Shown: positions 32,924 through 41,987 of the stretch, piece after piece | Numbering within the stretch: the first letter of the stretch is position 1 | How the letters are laid out: every line of letters starts with the position of its first letter | Assembly (NCBI RefSeq): GCF_003667825.1 | Contig: NZ_CP033043.1 | Coordinates: forward strand, 1,055,001-1,119,000 | DNA: 64,000 nucleotides | Origin: Metabacillus litoralis | GTDB lineage: Bacteria > Bacillota > Bacilli > Bacillales > Bacillaceae | Direction of reading: 5' to 3' | The notes under the pieces: generated by a model | What the model was told of the DNA's origin: nothing | The model's input: the letters and a program-made list of their open reading frames with translations, nothing else | Database searches by the model: none | Made by a program: the position numbers and the translations under genes

Positions 32924-33970
32924 ATGAGCTTAGAGGAAAAAGAATTAGATATAATCATGAACAGAACAAAGTCAGAGTTGATTCCAGTCCCAGACGAATT
33001 AGAGGATAGAATAAATAAGTGGGTTGTTGCTAAAAAACAAAGCAAAAAGAAAAAAAGATTTCGACATTTTTCAATCGGAGCAATAGCTGCCAGTATTCTA
33101 TTGATCAGTTTTATCTTATCTCCAAATGCAAGAACCTACGCAAAAGATATTCCGATAGTTAGTATGGCTGTTAACTGGTTTGAGGAATTGCTATTCGAAT
33201 ATAAAGGAATAGAAACAGCGGAAGAAAACAATTACAAACCTTTTAGGCCACATTCTTTTTCAGTTGGAAACTACGAATTAGAAATGGATCATCTTTTTCT
33301 TGAAGATGAGCAACTCTTTTTTACTCTCTTAGTTAAAGGAGGAGACATAGCAAATTCCGTATATAAAGAAGAATCAGGAATGTTAATGATGGATAACTAT
33401 CCCGAAATGAATGTAGAGTCAAAGAGTTTTGCAAGAAATCCCGACTCTGTTGAAGGTGCAGGAGCATCAATGGGTATTCAGCGAATTTCAGGTAAGTATT
33501 ACATTATGGCTAAATATACACTTTATATTGATCCTAATACTGTACATGAATTTATAAAAAATGATGGAAATACACTGTCCTTTAGTGTTGAAATTGACGG
33601 AAATAAAACAAATGTTGACATTCCATTATCAAACACAAAAGTTCAATTAGGGAAACATTTTGTACAGAATGAAAAGATAGAACTACAGAATTCAGAAGAC
33701 CCCTTTACAGTTCAAAAGCTAGTGGTATATCCGACAAGAATGGAACTTGAGTTAACAGGGGGGTCACAGGATGCTTTCTTTAAAATGGTCCCTAATATTT
33801 ACTTACAAGATGAAAAAGGAAATAAATATTCGTTAAGAGTCTTACAAGTTAATTCTGGTTCCTATAAACTAGAATCACTTTCTACTATTTATTTTGATAA
33901 AAAAGTAAAAGAGTTAACATTGAATGTTGGGATAAACAAAGGTATTCCACTGAATATAACTGAAGAATAA
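32924..33970 (+). CDS. DUF4179 membrane protein, probable anti-sigma factor
   Basis: A 348-residue protein with a cytoplasmic N terminus (about 45 residues), one membrane helix (AIAASILLISFILSP, about residues 53-67) and a large outer domain of the DUF4179 type beginning around YAKDIPIVSMAVNWFEELL. DUF4179 proteins are regularly encoded directly after ECF sigma genes and act as, or with, anti-sigma factors. The ATG follows the sigma stop with no gap, and the ribosome site GGGGAGG lies in the end of that gene. Confidence 0.85.
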   Translation: MSLEEKELDIIMNRTKSELIPVPDELEDRINKWVVAKKQSKKKKRFRHFSIGAIAASILLISFILSPNARTYAKDIPIVSMAVNWFEELLFEYKGIETAEENNYKPFRPHSFSVGNYELEMDHLFLEDEQLFFTLLVKGGDIANSVYKEESGMLMMDNYPEMNVESKSFARNPDSVEGAGASMGIQRISGKYYIMAKYTLYIDPNTVHEFIKNDGNTLSFSVEIDGNKTNVDIPLSNTKVQLGKHFVQNEKIELQNSEDPFTVQKLVVYPTRMELELTGGSQDAFFKMVPNIYLQDEKGNKYSLRVLQVNSGSYKLESLSTIYFDKKVKELTLNVGINKGIPLNITEE

Positions 33971-33974
33971 TGAG

Positions 33975-34001
33975 AAGGTCAGCCTTAAAGGTTGACCTTT
34001 T
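33975..34001 (+). terminator. Terminator of the sigma/anti-sigma operon
   Basis: AAGGTCAGCCT pairs with AGGTTGACCTT with one mismatch and is followed by TT. Confidence 0.75.
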
Positions 34002-34127
34002 GATGAGGGGCTAGAAAGAACAAGTGAAGTAGGATACTTAGTAGGCTATTATCATGACCCAAAACAACTTCGCACCGTATTTAAAAGGATGACAGGCATG
34101 CCTCCACGCGATTTTATATCCAATTGA
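34002..34127 (+). pseudogene. AraC-family regulator remnant (C terminus)
   Basis: 41 codons without a start read DEGLERTSEVGYLVGYYHDP then KQLRTVFKRMTGMPPRDF and a stop. This is the last helix-turn-helix of an AraC/XylS regulator (the VGYxxxxxFxRxFKxxTGMxPxxF pattern). The rest of the gene is missing, and it follows the terminator directly, so it is a deletion remnant. Confidence 0.75.
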
Positions 34128-34192
34128 AGCAAAATGAGATAAGGGGAGCGTTTTCATACTCATGCATCATTTTATTATTTTGTTATGTAGAT

Positions 34193-34226
34193 AAGAGTCT
34201 CTAAATAAGTAATAGAGACTCTTTCT
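34193..34226. terminator. Bidirectional terminator
   Basis: AAGAGTCTCTA pairs with TAGAGACTCTT across a 9-base loop. It lies just past the stop of the lipoprotein gene on the - strand. Confidence 0.8.
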
Positions 34227-34236
34227 ATTTTGTCAA

Positions 34237-34914
34237 TTACTTTTCAGAAACAATAAATACCTCATGAACATTTTGATTAGCGGCACGAACTTGATTCTCT
34301 ATTTTTTGTTTAAGCTGACTTGAAACTTGCTTTGTGTGACCTAAACGAGTATTACGATTTTTAGTATCAACATTAGTAGTGAAATTTGTGTTATTTCCTA
34401 AGCCAGGTCTAGTTGTCGAAGGATTATTTGTCCCAGGTGTTTCATTTATTCTTTCAGCCATTTCTGTACCATTATTTCGTTCTGCAGAATTTGCTGTTTT
34501 TGAATGACGGTTATTGAATCCCACATTATTATATTCATTTGCCATCCCACGTAAGTTCGTGTTATTTCCTGTTGTTCCAGAGTTAGTAGCACTTTTATTA
34601 CCAACAGTTGTACCATTGTTATTATTGTTGTTTCCATTTTGGTTTAAACGAACCGTAACAAAGGCATCGTTGCCTCTCATGATCACTCTAGCTTGATATA
34701 CTTCATCTAAACGCTCAACATTTTTTGTTGCACGTGCTTGGACAGTTGCATTTTGATTGCGGTTAGAATCATTCTCGTTGTAGTTCACTCTTGTTATTGG
34801 AGCCTGTTCATTTCTCAATCCCATATTTGTAGCGTTATTTGTTTGATCGCCTGCGCAGCCTGTAGCACTTAGAATGCAAGCTGCGGATAAGATCGTAACA
34901 AGTCCTTTTTTCAT
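34237..34914 (-). CDS. YhcN/YlaJ-family spore lipoprotein
   Basis: A 225-residue lipoprotein. The signal peptide ends in the lipobox LSATGC with Cys20 as the anchor. The YhcN/YlaJ domain is split by a very long Asn/Thr/Gly-rich insertion (about residues 95-180) starting NQNGNNNNNNGTTVG. The conserved end is LKQKIENQVRAANQNVHEVF. The start at 34914 lies 8 bases after AGGGG; two earlier ATGs overlap the ribosome site. Family members sit on the inner spore membrane and affect germination or outgrowth. The Asn-rich spacer is much longer than in typical YhcN. Confidence 0.85.
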   Translation of the reverse strand: MKKGLVTILSAACILSATGCAGDQTNNATNMGLRNEQAPITRVNYNENDSNRNQNATVQARATKNVERLDEVYQARVIMRGNDAFVTVRLNQNGNNNNNNGTTVGNKSATNSGTTGNNTNLRGMANEYNNVGFNNRHSKTANSAERNNGTEMAERINETPGTNNPSTTRPGLGNNTNFTTNVDTKNRNTRLGHTKQVSSQLKQKIENQVRAANQNVHEVFIVSEK

Positions 34915-35085
34915 CACCATCATCCCCTAAATAGTAAAGTACATTTTTAGAATATCTAAATATGTACAAACTATCCGATGTGAACAAATCCATAATATGA
35001 AAAATAAGGCTATCTAACGATGGGGGAGGATGATGGAAGTTAAAATTGGAACAATAAAGATATAACTCCAAGGGAGGTTTTAATT

Positions 35086-35232
35086 ATGAACAAACAAAAT
35101 AAATCAAATCAACATAAGGATTTTAAGGAAAACTCATATGAGATTGAAAAAGAAACAAAAGGTACCATGCATTTAAAAAATGCCCCTACACCACATATTG
35201 AGGGACATCAAATTACAGAGGACATGGAGTAG
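35086..35232 (+). CDS. 48-residue hydrophilic protein, unknown
   Basis: ATG at 35086 after AAGGGAGGTTTT opens MNKQNKSNQHKDFKENSYEI onward, ending HIEGHQITEDME. It is rich in Asn, Lys and Glu and has no hydrophobic core, like many small spore or stress peptides. It is followed by a bidirectional terminator shared with the FrnE gene. No family is recognised. Confidence 0.6.
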   Translation: MNKQNKSNQHKDFKENSYEIEKETKGTMHLKNAPTPHIEGHQITEDME

Positions 35233-35249
35233 GAATAACCTAAATTGAT

Positions 35250-35283
35250 ATAAAAAAGACAGAGGACTAGCCCCTGTCTTTTC
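35250..35283. terminator. Bidirectional terminator
   Basis: AAAAGACAGAGG pairs with CCCCTGTCTTTT with one bulge around CTAG. It separates convergent genes. Confidence 0.85.
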
Positions 35284-35290
35284 GTTTCAC

Positions 35291-36028
35291 TTAGTTTTTC
35301 TCACTATTGCTTGGTACTTCACAACTATCGTCGGTGCAAATAGCACCTTCATCACCGTCAAAGCGTAGCTCCTGAAACTTAGGTTTTGGTTTTTCTTCCT
35401 CCCAAATTTGTGTAAGTGCACGTGAAAATGTTTCTTGTGGTTGAGCACCTGATATGGAATACTTCTGATTCACAACAAAGAAAGGTACGCCTGTTACACC
35501 GATTTGTTGAGCTGTTCTTTCATCGCCTCTCACTTCATTTGCAAAGGCTGTTTCGTCATTTAACACTTCTAAAGCTTTACTGCGATCTATTCCTGCAGAC
35601 TCTGCAAGGTCAGCCAATGTATTGATGTCCCCGACATTTTTTGTATCTGTAAAATAAGCATGCAATAGTTTTTCAGTTAACTCTGTTTCTTTTCCAATTG
35701 TTTTGGCGAATTTATTTAAACGGTGAGCATTAAAGGTATTCGTTGGCTTCATATCTTCATAGTTAAATGTTATACCAAGGTCAGAAGCTTGTTGAATAAG
35801 ACCTTTATTCATTTCTCTAACTTGTTGTTCACTTGCTCCAAATTTAGCCGCTAATGCCTGATAAATACCTTGTTCAGTTTGTATTGGAGCATTAGGGTCC
35901 AATTCAAAGCTTTTAAACTCAACCTCTACTTGGTCTTTATGTGGAAATTGATCTAGAGCCATTTCTAAACGACGCTTACCAATATAACAAAACGGACAAA
36001 CAAAATCCGACCATACTTCTATTTTCAT
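35291..36028 (-). CDS. DsbA-family oxidoreductase, FrnE-like
   Basis: A 245-residue cytoplasmic DsbA-fold protein of the FrnE group. The active site is CPFC near residue 11 (WSDFVCPFCYIGKRRLE), with the cis-proline loop at GVTGVPFFVVNQKY. A second pair, CTDDSC, lies in the C-terminal tail, as in other FrnE proteins, where it may act with the active site. No signal peptide is present. It is likely involved in thiol repair under oxidative stress. The ATG is preceded by GAGGTGTAGGGT. Confidence 0.9.
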   Translation of the reverse strand: MKIEVWSDFVCPFCYIGKRRLEMALDQFPHKDQVEVEFKSFELDPNAPIQTEQGIYQALAAKFGASEQQVREMNKGLIQQASDLGITFNYEDMKPTNTFNAHRLNKFAKTIGKETELTEKLLHAYFTDTKNVGDINTLADLAESAGIDRSKALEVLNDETAFANEVRGDERTAQQIGVTGVPFFVVNQKYSISGAQPQETFSRALTQIWEEEKPKPKFQELRFDGDEGAICTDDSCEVPSNSEKN

Positions 36029-36372
36029 ACCCTACACCTCATTGATTCATGTTTTACTCATTGTAGCACACGTCCTAGAAAAACCTAAAAATGATGCTCG
36101 GAATTTGATGAACGTTTACTAATGTCTAAAATATTTTAATATTCTCAATAAGCAATAAAAATGGATAGTGTGAAAGATATCCTTAAACAGTGTAATTCTG
36201 GTTTTACTAAAATTGTTTTTTATGAAAGACTTTAGTTTAAATATATTTTAGGGAATTTATGTAAAAGTTTATTGACAGAAAATTTTAAATAGTATATCTT
36301 AGTTATAGAGTTACTGGTAATGACAACCTGACATGATGATAACCTTACAATAGACGCTACGAGGTGATGACA
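36029..36372 (+). promoter_or_regulatory. Promoter region of the GntR gene
   Basis: In this AT-rich space between frnE-like and gntR genes, TTGACA (36272-36277) and TATCTT (36295-36300) are 17 bases apart, a good sigma-A promoter for the regulator. Downstream, TGACA-ACC-TGACA (36326-36338) is a short repeat that could be an operator. The rest shows nothing else. Confidence 0.65.
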
Positions 36373-37113
36373 TTGTTAAAACATGAAATTGATAAAGAAA
36401 GTCCTGTTCCCCTTTATGCACAGCTAAAGGAAATCATTAAAGATGAAATAAATTCCTCAAACTTTAAGCCAGGGCAATTGATTCCCTCAGAAAGAGAATT
36501 AGTTGATCTTTTTGAAGTAAGTAGACCAACTGTTCGGCAAGCTGTTAACGAACTTGTGAATGAAGGGATATTAAATAAAAAGAAAGGGTTAGGAACTTTT
36601 GTTGCCAAGCCAAAAATCAGACAGCAGTTCCTAGAAAATTTAACAAGTTTTCAAAATGAAATGAGAGAAAAGGGTCTTCCTTATGCAACAAAAGTAATTG
36701 ACATGAAAGAAGTGAAAACAAATAGTTCCTTGAAGGAGATATTTGGTGAGCACCATACTGATTTCTTCTACTTAGAAAGACTGCGGTATATTAATAATAA
36801 TCCGGTTGTTCTTGTTTCCACCTATATTCCAAAGTCTTTGGCAGAAGGATTATTAAGTGAGGATCTTACAAATGTATCCCTATATGAAACTTTACAATCA
36901 AAATATGGCCTCCAGATTCATCGAGCAATTAGAGTGATGGAAGCGGTAAATTCCTCAGATTATGAATCTAAGTTTTTAGAAATTGAGCCAGATGCAGCTA
37001 TTATGTTTATTAAAACAACAGGATATTTACTAAATGATGAGATTTTTGAATATTCCATCGCACGCTACCGTGGAGATTTAAGTACATTTACTGTCAATAT
37101 TTCAATATCTTGA
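36373..37113 (+). CDS. GntR-family regulator with UTRA domain (HutC subfamily)
   Basis: A 246-residue regulator. The winged helix covers residues 1-75 (ERELVDLFEVSRPTVRQAVNEL is the recognition region), followed by a UTRA effector-binding domain (about 95-240). This is the FrlR/NagR/YvoA type, which often senses sugar phosphates, including amino-sugar phosphates. A TTG at 36373 is placed correctly after GAGGTGAT; GTG 36364 and ATG 36367 overlap that site. It precedes and probably controls the sugar-import and catabolism genes that follow. Confidence 0.9.
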   Translation: MLKHEIDKESPVPLYAQLKEIIKDEINSSNFKPGQLIPSERELVDLFEVSRPTVRQAVNELVNEGILNKKKGLGTFVAKPKIRQQFLENLTSFQNEMREKGLPYATKVIDMKEVKTNSSLKEIFGEHHTDFFYLERLRYINNNPVVLVSTYIPKSLAEGLLSEDLTNVSLYETLQSKYGLQIHRAIRVMEAVNSSDYESKFLEIEPDAAIMFIKTTGYLLNDEIFEYSIARYRGDLSTFTVNISIS

Positions 37114-37481
37114 AGAACTTCATAAGTCTCTCTTCAGAAGTTCGAACAATTAAAACGAACTGCTAAGAGAGCAAGTTTTAACCTTAACTTTCTTTTGTAA
37201 GGGTTTACAATTATCAGAATTTCTCTAACACATCTTCTATTCTATTTTCTAAGCCAATTTACCTTACTAATTTCTTAGCAAACATCCTCCAAGAAATCAT
37301 CTTACAAGCTAATTCTACTAACTTCTAGATCATCCATATATGCAAACTGCACAACTATTACCTTTTTATTACATTACTTATTAAAAGTCTTATTTGTCTA
37401 TAATTTTGAAAGGGGTGAGAAGGAGAACCTTTATCGGAGCTATGGGGGTATTTATTATGTGAAAAATAAGGGGGAGTTTTC
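37114..37481 (+). promoter_or_regulatory. Control region before the first sugar-importer operon
   Basis: A 368-base space. GAACTTC (37115-37121) and GAAGTTC (37137-37143) form an inverted repeat just past the gntR stop. TGTAAGGGTTTACA (37196-37209) matches the CcpA cre consensus at 13 of 14 positions and is a near-perfect palindrome. The rest is AT-rich and presumably contains the operon promoter, which I could not fix. Confidence 0.55.
37196..37209 (+). promoter_or_regulatory. cre-like site
   Basis: TGTAAGGGTTTACA matches 13 of 14 cre positions, with G for C at the seventh. It suggests carbon catabolite control of the sugar locus. Confidence 0.55.
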
Positions 37482-38513
37482 ATGAAAAAAAGATTTGGAA
37501 ATTTTGCTTTATTTCTATTTCTCATATTCGGTTTAGTTGGTTGTAACCAATCAGAAGGAACATCAGGTGAAAGTGACAGTAATTCTGAAGGCGCTTCCAA
37601 TGATGGAGGGGAACCACTAGAAATCTCTGTTATTATCAAAGCAACTGATTCTGGGTTTTGGCAAACAGTACTTCAAGGTGCAAAGGCAGCAGAAGAAGAA
37701 TTGGGTAACAAGGTGAAAATTACAACAGATGGTCCACCTTCCGAAGCAGATATTGATGAGCAAGTAGCGATTTTAGAAAACACAGTTACACGTCAGCCTG
37801 ACGGTATTGTCATTGCATCAACGAGTTCGGATGCAACAGTACCTGCAATTGAAAATGCGATGAGTCAAGATATTCCAGTAGTATTAGTAGACAACAAAGT
37901 AAATACAGAAAATTTCACTAGCTTTTTAGCAACAGATAACTTGGTTGGTGGTGCACTAGCAGCTGATAAATTAGTTGAACAGCTAAAAGCACAAGGAAAA
38001 GAACTAAAGGGAAAAGTAGGAGTCATTAGTTCTATGGCAGGAGTTAAGGTGCTTGAGGATCGTGATCAAGGATTTATTGACCGTATGGCAGAAATAGCAC
38101 CAGATATTGAATTGCTTAAAACTCGCTATGTAGATAATGATATATCTAAAGCATTAAGTGCAGCACAAGATATTATAACAAGTAATCCAGATGTTCTAGG
38201 CTTCTTCGCTGATAATAACCATACTGGTATTGGTGTTGGTCGTGCTGTAACAGAGCAAGGATTGGCAGAGGATATACCGGTTGTAGCATATGATGCTGAT
38301 GAAGAACAAATTAATTCTCTTAAAGCTGGAGCCATAGATGTACTAATTGTTCAGGATCCATTTGGTATGGGATATCAAGGAGTTCTAAATGTCATTGACA
38401 GTATCGAAGGAAAAGAAGTTGAAAAAACAGTTGATACAGGGGTAACCGCTGTGTCCATGGAAAATTTTGAAGAAGAAGATATCCAAAAGCTACTCTATCC
38501 TGAAAAAAGATAA
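37482..38513 (+). CDS. Sugar ABC transporter substrate-binding lipoprotein (system 1)
   Basis: A 343-residue lipoprotein of the RbsB-type periplasmic-binding family (Peripla_BP_4). The signal peptide ends in the lipobox LVGC with Cys21, followed by a Ser/Gly/Glu-rich linker. The binding domain starts at ISVIIKATDSGFWQTVLQG. Motifs such as RQPDGIVIASTSS and VVAYDADEEQINSL are typical of monosaccharide binders. GGGGGAG precedes the ATG. It begins the system 1 genes; the ligand is unknown. Confidence 0.92.
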   Translation: MKKRFGNFALFLFLIFGLVGCNQSEGTSGESDSNSEGASNDGGEPLEISVIIKATDSGFWQTVLQGAKAAEEELGNKVKITTDGPPSEADIDEQVAILENTVTRQPDGIVIASTSSDATVPAIENAMSQDIPVVLVDNKVNTENFTSFLATDNLVGGALAADKLVEQLKAQGKELKGKVGVISSMAGVKVLEDRDQGFIDRMAEIAPDIELLKTRYVDNDISKALSAAQDIITSNPDVLGFFADNNHTGIGVGRAVTEQGLAEDIPVVAYDADEEQINSLKAGAIDVLIVQDPFGMGYQGVLNVIDSIEGKEVEKTVDTGVTAVSMENFEEEDIQKLLYPEKR

Positions 38514-38575
38514 ATAGATTTTGAGGCTGCCTGAAGCTCAAGCCAAAGGCCAGCCTCATTAAAGGAGGAAAAAGA

Positions 38576-40066
38576 ATGCCTAAACCTCTTGTAGAAATGA
38601 AACAGATCGTTAAGAAATTTAAAGGAACTGCTGCTCTTAAAGGAGTGGATCTTGAAATACAGCCAGGAGAGATACATGCTTTACTAGGAGAAAATGGAGC
38701 AGGTAAAAGTACACTTATTAAGATCCTAACAGGGGCTTATATACCAGATGAAGGTGAAATTATTGTTAAAAATCAAAGCTTTAAGGCAATCCCTGTTAAA
38801 GAACTTGAAAAGCTGGGAATTGCTGTTGTTTATCAAGATTTAAAGTTAGCTCCTGGTGTATCCATAGCAGAAAATATTTATATGGGTAAACTTCCTAAGC
38901 GTTTTGGTGTTTTTGTTAATAAAAGGAGAGCTAGAGAACAAACCAAGGTTGCTTTAGATAGAGTAGGGATTGGAGATACTGATCCAGATACTAAGGTTGG
39001 AGATTTAAAAATAGCTGAGCAAGAAATCGTTGCGATTGCAAAAGCAATTTCTAAGGATGCTAAGTTACTTATTTTAGATGAACCAACTGCCTTATTAGCT
39101 GAAGATGATGTGAAAAAACTTTTCAGAATCTTAAAGGAATTAGTTGCACAGGGTGTATCAATTATATATATATCACATCGGTTAGAAGAAATTTTTGAAA
39201 TATCCGATAGAATTACTGTTTTGAGGGATGGTAATAAAATTTGGACGAAATCGGTTTCTGAAGTTCAAAGTGATATGTTAATAGAAGCAATTGCAGGAGA
39301 AATGCAGGGTAATGATCAAGTGTATGACCAAATTCAGATTGGTAAAGAACTTTTACGTATAGAGCAATTAACGAATTTTCCTCATTACAAAAACATTTCA
39401 TTCTCTATTCATAGAGGGGAAGTAGTTGGTTTATTTGGATTAGTTGGAGCGGGGAAGAGTGAACTTTTAAAGGGGATTTACGGTGCAATACCACCTCATT
39501 CAGGAAACATACATATAAATGGGCTACCCTTTACTCCTAAACATCCTCGAGATTCTATTAAAAATAAAATTGGTTTTGTTGCGGAAGATCGTGGAACAGA
39601 GGGATTTCTACCTCGAATCTCTATTTATAAAAATGTAAACATTGCCTCATATAAACATGCAGCTACTTTAGGTTTCATAACCGCTTCAACTGAAAAGAAA
39701 CGTGCCCTTGAGATGATTCAGAGTTTTAATGTTAAATACAGCAATCTTGATCAAAACATTGATGATTTGAGTGGAGGAAATCAGCAAAAAATAGTTGTAG
39801 CGAAATGGAAAGGAACCGATATAGAAATTCTTTTACTTGATGAACCAACTGCCGGAATAGATGTTGGAGCTAGACGTGATATTTACAAAGTGTCAAGGTT
39901 GTTAGCAAAAGAAGGGAAATGTGTATTGTACTCATCGTCATATTTACCAGAGTTATTAGAAGTATGTGATCGAATTCTTGTACTAAGTGAAGGGGAAATT
40001 ACTGGAGAGTTTTCTAGATTAAATGATTTTAATGAAAGGAACATTATGAAAGCTGCCTATGCCTAA
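38576..40066 (+). CDS. Sugar ABC transporter ATPase, two domains (system 1)
   Basis: A 496-residue RbsA/MglA-type ATPase with two ABC domains. Domain 1 has Walker A GENGAGKSTLIK and Walker B LLILDEPTALL; domain 2 has GLVGAGKSELLKG, a full LSGGNQQKIVVAKW signature and LLLDEPTAGIDVG. As in the family, domain 1's signature is degenerate. It powers uptake with the permease that starts 20 bases downstream. AAAGGAGGAAAAAGA precedes the ATG. Confidence 0.95.
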   Translation: MPKPLVEMKQIVKKFKGTAALKGVDLEIQPGEIHALLGENGAGKSTLIKILTGAYIPDEGEIIVKNQSFKAIPVKELEKLGIAVVYQDLKLAPGVSIAENIYMGKLPKRFGVFVNKRRAREQTKVALDRVGIGDTDPDTKVGDLKIAEQEIVAIAKAISKDAKLLILDEPTALLAEDDVKKLFRILKELVAQGVSIIYISHRLEEIFEISDRITVLRDGNKIWTKSVSEVQSDMLIEAIAGEMQGNDQVYDQIQIGKELLRIEQLTNFPHYKNISFSIHRGEVVGLFGLVGAGKSELLKGIYGAIPPHSGNIHINGLPFTPKHPRDSIKNKIGFVAEDRGTEGFLPRISIYKNVNIASYKHAATLGFITASTEKKRALEMIQSFNVKYSNLDQNIDDLSGGNQQKIVVAKWKGTDIEILLLDEPTAGIDVGARRDIYKVSRLLAKEGKCVLYSSSYLPELLEVCDRILVLSEGEITGEFSRLNDFNERNIMKAAYA

Positions 40067-40086
40067 ATTGTTTAGGAGGATGAAAC

Positions 40087-41073
40087 ATGGATGAAAAAAC
40101 TGTGGTTGTCAATAATTCAAGGAAAAGCCAGAGTATGCTCAACTTGAATTTAAATTTTCTCTTAAAGATATCACTACCATTAATTCTTTTATTAATGTGG
40201 TTAGTCATTACCTTAATAGATCCAGTGTTTATTTCATTTAATAATTTAACAAACCTAGGAAGACAAACAGCCATAATCGCTATCGTAGCAATTGGTCAGA
40301 CATTTGTCATCATTACAAAGGGGATTGATTTATCTGTTGGATCAACTCTCGGTTTATCTTGTGTTGTTTCTGCATTGTTACTAGTTTCAGGCATTCCAAT
40401 TATGTTAACGATTATTGTCGTTACAGTAATAGGTATAGTAATAGGGTTAATAAATGGACTAATTATTTATGATATGAAAATCACACCATTCATTGCGACG
40501 CTTGGAATGATGACAATGGTTCGTGGTGCGACCCTCCTAAGTAGTGATGGGGAAATTGTCTCTGGAATGCCAAGAAGTTTTACAAGAATCGCTAATTCTG
40601 AAATATTTGGAATTCCTTATTTAATTTTAATATTGGTAGCTATTTGCATTATTTTCATGTGTGTTCTTCGATTTACCGTTTTCGGAAGAAATTTATTTGC
40701 GATTGGTAGTAGTGATGAAGCAGCACTATTATCCGGTGTAAATGTTCGCATGACGACATATGGGGCTTATATGATTTCTGGTGGGTTATCCGCGTTAGCA
40801 GGTATTTTAATGACCTCACGATTAGCAAGTGGTGTCCCAACAGCTGGTCAAATGTATGAGTTAGATGCGATTGCGTCAGCAGTTATCGGAGGAGCTAGCT
40901 TATTTGGAGCTCAAGGAAGTGTAATCGGAACTGTGTTTGGCTCTTTCATTATGACAACTTTACGTAACGCAGGTAACTTGTTAGGAATAGAGCCGTTTTG
41001 GCTGCAAATTGCTATCGGTGCCTTGTTAGTGATTGTTGTGTTTTTTGATCAACTTCAAAAGAAACGAGGGTAA
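40087..41073 (+). CDS. Sugar ABC transporter permease (system 1)
   Basis: A 328-residue RbsC-type permease (BPD_transp_2) with about nine membrane helices. The diagnostic stretches are GQTFVIITKGIDLSVGSTLGL and the coupling-loop region GRNLFAIGSSDEAALLSGVN. One permease gene is present, so it probably forms a homodimer. TTTAGGAGGATGAAAC precedes the ATG. It completes system 1. Confidence 0.94.
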   Translation: MDEKTVVVNNSRKSQSMLNLNLNFLLKISLPLILLLMWLVITLIDPVFISFNNLTNLGRQTAIIAIVAIGQTFVIITKGIDLSVGSTLGLSCVVSALLLVSGIPIMLTIIVVTVIGIVIGLINGLIIYDMKITPFIATLGMMTMVRGATLLSSDGEIVSGMPRSFTRIANSEIFGIPYLILILVAICIIFMCVLRFTVFGRNLFAIGSSDEAALLSGVNVRMTTYGAYMISGGLSALAGILMTSRLASGVPTAGQMYELDAIASAVIGGASLFGAQGSVIGTVFGSFIMTTLRNAGNLLGIEPFWLQIAIGALLVIVVFFDQLQKKRG

Positions 41074-41097
41074 AATGCGAAGAAATTGGAGGGGAAA

Positions 41098-41961
41098 ATG
41101 TTGACATATCCTAAAAGTCTGAATGATACTACAACTCTTAATAATGGTGTTGAAATGCCTTGGGTAGGATTAGGTGTTTTTATGATGCAAGATGGTAAGG
41201 AAGCAAGTGATGCTGTGAGATGGGCCGTTGAGGCAGGTTATCGAAGTATTGACACAGCTGCTGTTTATAAGAATGAAAAATCAGTGGGGCAAGGAATAAA
41301 AGATTCAGGAATAGATCGTTCAAAGCTTTTTGTTACCTCTAAAGTATGGAATTCTGATTTAGGATATGAGTCAACGCTAAAAGCCTTTCAATCTAGTTTA
41401 AAGCGATTAAAGCTAGATTACTTGGATTTATATCTTATTCATTGGCCAGTTGAAGGTAAATATAAAGATTCATGGAAAGCATTAGAAAAACTATATAAAG
41501 ATGGCTACGTTCGTTCAATAGGTCTAAGCAATTTTCACCAAAACCATATTGAAGATATATTAAGCGTAGCAGATGTCATTCCTCAGGTTGATCAAATTGA
41601 ATGTCATCCTAAATTAAATCAAAAAGAACTAATTAAGTATACAAAACAGCATCAGATTCAATTTGAAGCTTGGAGTCCATTAATGCATGGAGAATTATTA
41701 ATGGATAAAACAATTGTTCAAATTGCAAAAAAGTATAGGAAAACACCTGCACAACTATTAATTCGCTGGGATCTTGAGAACGGCCTAGTGACAATTCCTA
41801 AAACTAGTAAAAAAGATCGTATTGAAAGTAATGCAGATGTATTTGATTTCACTATTGAAGCAGAAGATAGAAAGATACTCGATTCAATGAATGATGGTTC
41901 ACGTTGGGGTCCTGATCCAGATGATTTTGATTTACCAGAGGTCTTAAATTTAGAAGATTAG
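41098..41961 (+). CDS. Aldo/keto reductase (AKR5 type)
   Basis: A 287-residue NADPH-dependent TIM-barrel reductase, similar to B. subtilis YvgN. The catalytic tetrad is visible as Asp and Tyr in SIDTAAVYKNE, Lys in VTSKVWNSD and His in YLIHWPVE. The coenzyme-binding IPKTSKKDRIESN follows. ATG at 41098 follows GGAGGGG; an earlier TTG overlaps that site. It lies between the importer and the kinase, so it may reduce or oxidise the imported sugar or an aldehyde from it. The specific substrate is unknown. Confidence 0.92.
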   Translation: MLTYPKSLNDTTTLNNGVEMPWVGLGVFMMQDGKEASDAVRWAVEAGYRSIDTAAVYKNEKSVGQGIKDSGIDRSKLFVTSKVWNSDLGYESTLKAFQSSLKRLKLDYLDLYLIHWPVEGKYKDSWKALEKLYKDGYVRSIGLSNFHQNHIEDILSVADVIPQVDQIECHPKLNQKELIKYTKQHQIQFEAWSPLMHGELLMDKTIVQIAKKYRKTPAQLLIRWDLENGLVTIPKTSKKDRIESNADVFDFTIEAEDRKILDSMNDGSRWGPDPDDFDLPEVLNLED

Positions 41962-41987
41962 TTGAAGAAGTAAAGGAGATGTTTTTG

